Shown piece after piece: positions 61,112 through 64,000 of a DNA stretch of 64,000 nt; position 1 is the first letter of the stretch; the number at the start of each line of letters is the position of its first letter. Below the pieces are notes generated by a model. That model saw only the letters and a program-made list of their open reading frames with translations, did no database searches and was not told where the DNA came from. A program made the translations under genes and the position numbers. The DNA is taken from assembly GCF_024518675.1 (NCBI RefSeq), contig NZ_JANIGL010000001.1:1-64000 (forward strand). Reading direction: 5' to 3'. This stretch comes from Pseudoalteromonas shioyasakiensis (GTDB lineage: Bacteria; Pseudomonadota; Gammaproteobacteria; Enterobacterales; Alteromonadaceae).

Positions 61112-62617
61112 TTACTGAGTAAAGGTTTTTAACTTTTTAATGCTTTGTACTAAAAATGGAATATCTAACCCTTGTTCAATAGAAAAGCCTTGCGCCGCAG
61201 AGATGTTTTTATAGTTGCCGTCAGAATCAATTAATGTAATGCGATCCTTTTTGTAAGCAATAAACACACCTTGCGAGTAGGTCACACCAGTATCGTCTTT
61301 TTTGTCATATAAATTAACACCCAACATGCTTTGTGTCGCTATATCAGAGCAGTTTAAGTATTCGCCTATGCTCGTAGCAATGATATCGCTTGGCTGAATA
61401 AGACCTTCGACTTGTGTGATTTTTTTGTCTGAGCTGTAAAGCCGTGAAGTTGTGACAACGTCATTGCTATTTTTAGCTAAACTAAATGCATAAACATGCG
61501 TTTGTTCATCGAATGACAGTGATGCAATATCGGTTTGTTCTGCATTAATAATACGTATCGCTACATTGTTCGTGGCTGCATCGTTAATAAAGTCAAAATC
61601 AGCAAACCCGGTTACCGTTAAGCTTCGTTGCTTATTATGCCAAGCTGGAAGTGATTGCTGAGTAAATAAAGCTGGCTTGTAATAAGCAGGCAAACCATAC
61701 GCTAAGCTAAACAGTGTATCTTGGCTATTTACGGGCTGTAAAAAGTGCTCAGTGTGATACCAATCATTATGTTTATCAGCAAACTTAGACAATGATTCGT
61801 TATCAGCAAACACTAAAATGGTGCTGCCGGCATTGGGGGTTGACTCACAACGTGGCAGTGGGGCTGGCAAAGCATAATTTATATTTTGATTTGATAGCCT
61901 AACATTATGCGCTTGTTTGTAACTTTCAATATCGAGTAAATCGTTTTTAGCTAGCAGGCTTTTTGCTGTTGTTGGGTATGATAATGGTAAAACGTTATCT
62001 TGCTTGGTGATGTCAAACTCAAGGTTGGCATCGGCCCAAATATGGATACTGTGGCTCAGGGCAAAGCAGGTGACTAAAAGCGAAGTGGCGTAACGGCCAA
62101 ATTTATACTGCTTTAAGCGTGCTAAATGGTGCCAAGTATAATTACTGACTAATAATTGAAACGCTAAAATTAGCATAACAATACCGCCAGCTAATAAAGT
62201 CGTTAGGGCTGGCGAGCTGGTGAGACGATGCCATAACAGAGTGACGATTTCAGGCAGTGCCGAGCTACTCAGATGATATCCTAAATTAAAATAAACGTAG
62301 GCGTCTAGGGTAAGCAAGGAGGCACCAAAGGTAGCCAGTACTGCTGCCATACCCCGAATATGCCGCGGGTAAGGAAACACTAAACTCAGAGGAAAAACCG
62401 TCAGCACAAATGCAATAAACGTGATAAAGCTGGTGTGGCTAAGCCAAGTCACCAACATATACACAGTGCCCATTACAGTTGTCGGTGGCGAATCGGCAAA
62501 TAAGTAGCTTAAACTAATAAATAATACTAAGCCGATATTAGCAAAGGTAAACCAATGCCCCCAGCTTAGTAATTGACTCGCTTTAGACGAAAACTGATTG
62601 TGCTGCGATAAATTCAT
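61112..62617 (-). CDS. yejM: YejM/PbgA-like membrane protein with shortened sulfatase-like domain
   Basis: This 501-residue protein has five N-terminal helices in a DUF3413-like domain (LLSWGHWFTFANIGLVLFISLSYLFADSPPTTVMGTVYMLVTW...), as in YejM/PbgA/LapC. Periplasmic YejM controls LpxC stability and lipid A levels in E. coli. Here the periplasmic part is shorter than the usual ~590-residue family length. The alkaline-phosphatase-fold start (NLLLVVLDG-type) is replaced by STILVFADNESLSK, and the family's TRFGLFSLFYGLPGSY block reads SQDTLFSLAYGLPAYYK, so the metal site is lost. A non-enzymatic signalling role would still be possible. Gene order yejM-yejL-yejK is conserved. Confidence 0.85.
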   Translation of the reverse strand: MNLSQHNQFSSKASQLLSWGHWFTFANIGLVLFISLSYLFADSPPTTVMGTVYMLVTWLSHTSFITFIAFVLTVFPLSLVFPYPRHIRGMAAVLATFGASLLTLDAYVYFNLGYHLSSSALPEIVTLLWHRLTSSPALTTLLAGGIVMLILAFQLLVSNYTWHHLARLKQYKFGRYATSLLVTCFALSHSIHIWADANLEFDITKQDNVLPLSYPTTAKSLLAKNDLLDIESYKQAHNVRLSNQNINYALPAPLPRCESTPNAGSTILVFADNESLSKFADKHNDWYHTEHFLQPVNSQDTLFSLAYGLPAYYKPALFTQQSLPAWHNKQRSLTVTGFADFDFINDAATNNVAIRIINAEQTDIASLSFDEQTHVYAFSLAKNSNDVVTTSRLYSSDKKITQVEGLIQPSDIIATSIGEYLNCSDIATQSMLGVNLYDKKDDTGVTYSQGVFIAYKKDRITLIDSDGNYKNISAAQGFSIEQGLDIPFLVQSIKKLKTFTQ

Positions 62618-62622
62618 ATAAG

Positions 62623-62835
62623 TTATTTAACCGATTGCGCTAATGCTTTGGCAAAGTTATCAGCAACGGCTTGTCTTTTCCCTGTTGGTACATGCTCTTT
62701 TAAGATATGCGTGATAGAATTTCCTAAACACATAAGACTTAAATCAACCGGCGCATTGTGCTCAGTTAACACATCAATGAGCTGATCGACGATTTGTTCT
62801 ACTTCATCATTAGAATATTTTGATAAGATTGGCAT
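62623..62835 (-). CDS. yejL: YejL family (DUF1414) protein
   Basis: This 70-residue protein matches YejL: MPILSKYSNDEVEQIVDQLIDVLTEHNAPVDLSLMCLGNSITHILKEHV and so on. The start is ATG at 62835, as in the family; a longer frame to 62904 adds an unrelated tail. Five bases separate it from yejM downstream on the same strand, so the two are co-transcribed. Function is unknown. It diverges from yejK across 62 bases. Confidence 0.94.
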   Translation of the reverse strand: MPILSKYSNDEVEQIVDQLIDVLTEHNAPVDLSLMCLGNSITHILKEHVPTGKRQAVADNFAKALAQSVK

Positions 62836-62897
62836 CAGTTGGTTCAATAAAAGAGTTATATTCTCGTATTTTAACACCAGAGGCGTGAAAAACAAAG

Positions 62898-63911
62898 ATG
62901 ACAATAGATGTTAAAAAGTTAGTCGTTCATTATGTAGACAAAAAAGACGACGATACGCAGATCCATTTACGCAATGATGAAATGGCTGTTAATGATAAAG
63001 TTGCAGTATTTATCGAGCAATTACATCACGCTTACAATGGTAAACCTGGCAAGGGTTACTGTGCTTTTAGTGGCGATAAAAACAGTGTTGTTGCGTCAGC
63101 CATGCAAAGCTACCGCAATGACGAGCTTGGTTTTTGGCACATGACAGAGCAAGCAACAACGGTATTAAAAGAAGAGTTAAATAAGTACGCGTTTAATGAA
63201 ACTGGTTATTTAATTTTTTGCCATTACCAGTATGTTGCCACTGATTATATGTTGATTGCCATGATCAACATTAAAGAGCATTACTCTATTACCTCAGAGC
63301 TTGATTTAGCCTCATCACGCCACTTAGATATTTCGCGGATGCAGCTTGCTGCGCGGATTGATTTAACCGGTTGGGATACCCAAGCTGACGACAACCGTTA
63401 TATTTCCTTTATCAAAGGACGTGCTGGGCGAAAAGTTGCTGACTTTTTCTTAGACTTTTTAGGGTGTGAAGAAGGCATTGATCCAAAACAGCAAAGCCAA
63501 GCTATGCTTAACGCCGTTGAAGATTATTTATCTGAGCAGCAATTTGATAAGTCAGAGAAAGATGACTTACGCAAACAAGTGTTTGATTACTGTAATGACT
63601 GTGTAACTACAGGTGAAGATGCCAATGTCAGTGAATTATCGCAAGCACTCACAAAAGGTGATGACAACCCATTCGATAGTTTTTGCAAAGAGCAAAGCTA
63701 CGATTTAGAAGAGTCATTCCCAGTTGATAAAAAAACCGTGACCAGCATGGTTAAATTCTCGGGTCTTGGTGGTGGTGTGAGTATAAGCTTTGAACGTAAG
63801 CACTTGGGAGAGCGTGTCACATATAACGAAGCCACTGATACGTTAGTGATTAAAGGCATACCGCCTAACCTTAAAGATCAATTACAACGGTTTATGGAAA
63901 GTGAAGACTAG
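62898..63911 (+). CDS. yejK: Nucleoid-associated protein YejK (NdpA)
   Basis: This 337-residue protein of the NdpA family binds the nucleoid. KKLVVHYVDKKDDDTQIHLRN opens it, LDISRMQLAARIDLTGWDTQADDNRYISFIKGRAGRKVADFFLDFLGCEEG is the family core, and FSGLGGGVSISFERKHLGERVTYNEATDTLVIKGIPPNLKDQL closes it. Length matches E. coli YejK (335). It is the divergent partner of yejL-yejM, the conserved gammaproteobacterial arrangement. Confidence 0.96.
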   Translation: MTIDVKKLVVHYVDKKDDDTQIHLRNDEMAVNDKVAVFIEQLHHAYNGKPGKGYCAFSGDKNSVVASAMQSYRNDELGFWHMTEQATTVLKEELNKYAFNETGYLIFCHYQYVATDYMLIAMINIKEHYSITSELDLASSRHLDISRMQLAARIDLTGWDTQADDNRYISFIKGRAGRKVADFFLDFLGCEEGIDPKQQSQAMLNAVEDYLSEQQFDKSEKDDLRKQVFDYCNDCVTTGEDANVSELSQALTKGDDNPFDSFCKEQSYDLEESFPVDKKTVTSMVKFSGLGGGVSISFERKHLGERVTYNEATDTLVIKGIPPNLKDQLQRFMESED

Positions 63912-63958
63912 ATCTTTAAGCCATAAGCGGTAAGTTTTAAGATTGATTTGAGTTAAAT

Positions 63959-63992
63959 TAAAGCGAAGTGTATGCACTTCGCTTTTTTTATA
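63959..63992 (+). terminator. yejK terminator
   Basis: AAGCGAAGTG / CACTTCGCTT stem, four-base loop, seven T. Confidence 0.92.
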
Positions 63993-64000
63993 CTAGTTTT

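Noticed and set aside
1..64000. CRISPR array, tRNA genes, prophage
   Set aside because: No spaced direct repeats of CRISPR type, no tRNA cloverleaf and no phage structural or integrase genes were seen.

Overview
The window reads as a piece of the main chromosome of a marine gammaproteobacterium of the Alteromonadales, most likely Pseudoalteromonas or a close relative. This is an inference from AT-rich coding sequence, the 3' part of a 5S rRNA at the left edge, the nagK-nagA-nagX/nagB sugar genes with LacI-type NagR operators, TonB-dependent receptors, a lysine-riboswitch-controlled lysC, and the conserved yejK-yejL-yejM locus. No taxon can be proven from the window alone. Most of it is ordinary, densely packed housekeeping sequence. 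I see no prophage, CRISPR array, integron or intact insertion sequence.

Layout. (1) 1-2000: end of an rRNA operon (5S plus terminator), then a graveyard with a truncated, frameshifted IS630-type transposase and a broken TonB-dependent receptor. (2) 2.0-5.6 kb: a DUF5924/DUF2914 membrane protein, an AT-rich DUF2971 protein, a YgjP-like metallopeptidase and YecE. (3) 5.7-13 kb: aspS, a small Qnr-like pentapeptide-repeat protein, a frameshifted alpha/beta hydrolase, a 2-oxoglutarate oxygenase, a DUF1801 protein and the RNA helicase rhlE. (4) 12.6-15.4 kb: a DUF3307-SatD pair facing a NYN-domain protein across a striking three-unit operator array, then a membrane protein plus XRE regulator with its own operator-promoter region. 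(5) 15.6-20 kb: N-acetylglucosamine catabolism, with two NagR boxes that each overlap a promoter -10. (6) 20-28 kb: nudC, metC, an ABC exporter with a PH-domain protein, two outer-membrane channels and an NhaC-type antiporter. (7) 28-34 kb: dapB, carAB behind a terminator-like leader hairpin, and greA.

(8) 34-47 kb: an S66 peptidase, a nitroreductase/monooxygenase pair with a divergent LysR regulator, a beta-lactamase-like serine hydrolase with TPRs, an RND efflux pump (MFP plus permease, no TolC partner), a cysteine-cluster protein, a TonB-dependent receptor, an MsrA homologue and a DUF4136 lipoprotein. (9) 47-51.6 kb: an mksF-mksE-mksB condensin operon without the toprim nuclease gene mksG/jetD, so probably a chromosome-organising machine and not an anti-plasmid Wadjet system. 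(10) 51.7-57 kb: NhaD antiporter, lysine riboswitch plus lysC, a convergent Sfp-type phosphopantetheinyl transferase and an SNF-family transporter. (11) 57-64 kb: a DUF2383 helical-bundle gene with a very strong leader inverted repeat, aceK plus a LysR gene, a coiled-coil secreted protein, a YejM-like protein with a shortened sulfatase-like domain, yejL and yejK/ndpA.

The most interesting material is regulatory. Four items stand out: the 28-bp-period operator array in front of satD, whose product looks like a cyclase-fold domain joined to a DNA-binding helix-turn-helix; the three dyads around a consensus promoter ahead of the XRE pair; the attenuator-like hairpin in the carA leader; and the 15-bp perfect hairpin next to the DUF2383 ribosome binding site. 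I found no clearly new multi-gene defence or biosynthetic system. The best candidate for an under-described module is SatD-DUF3307 (with or without NYN).
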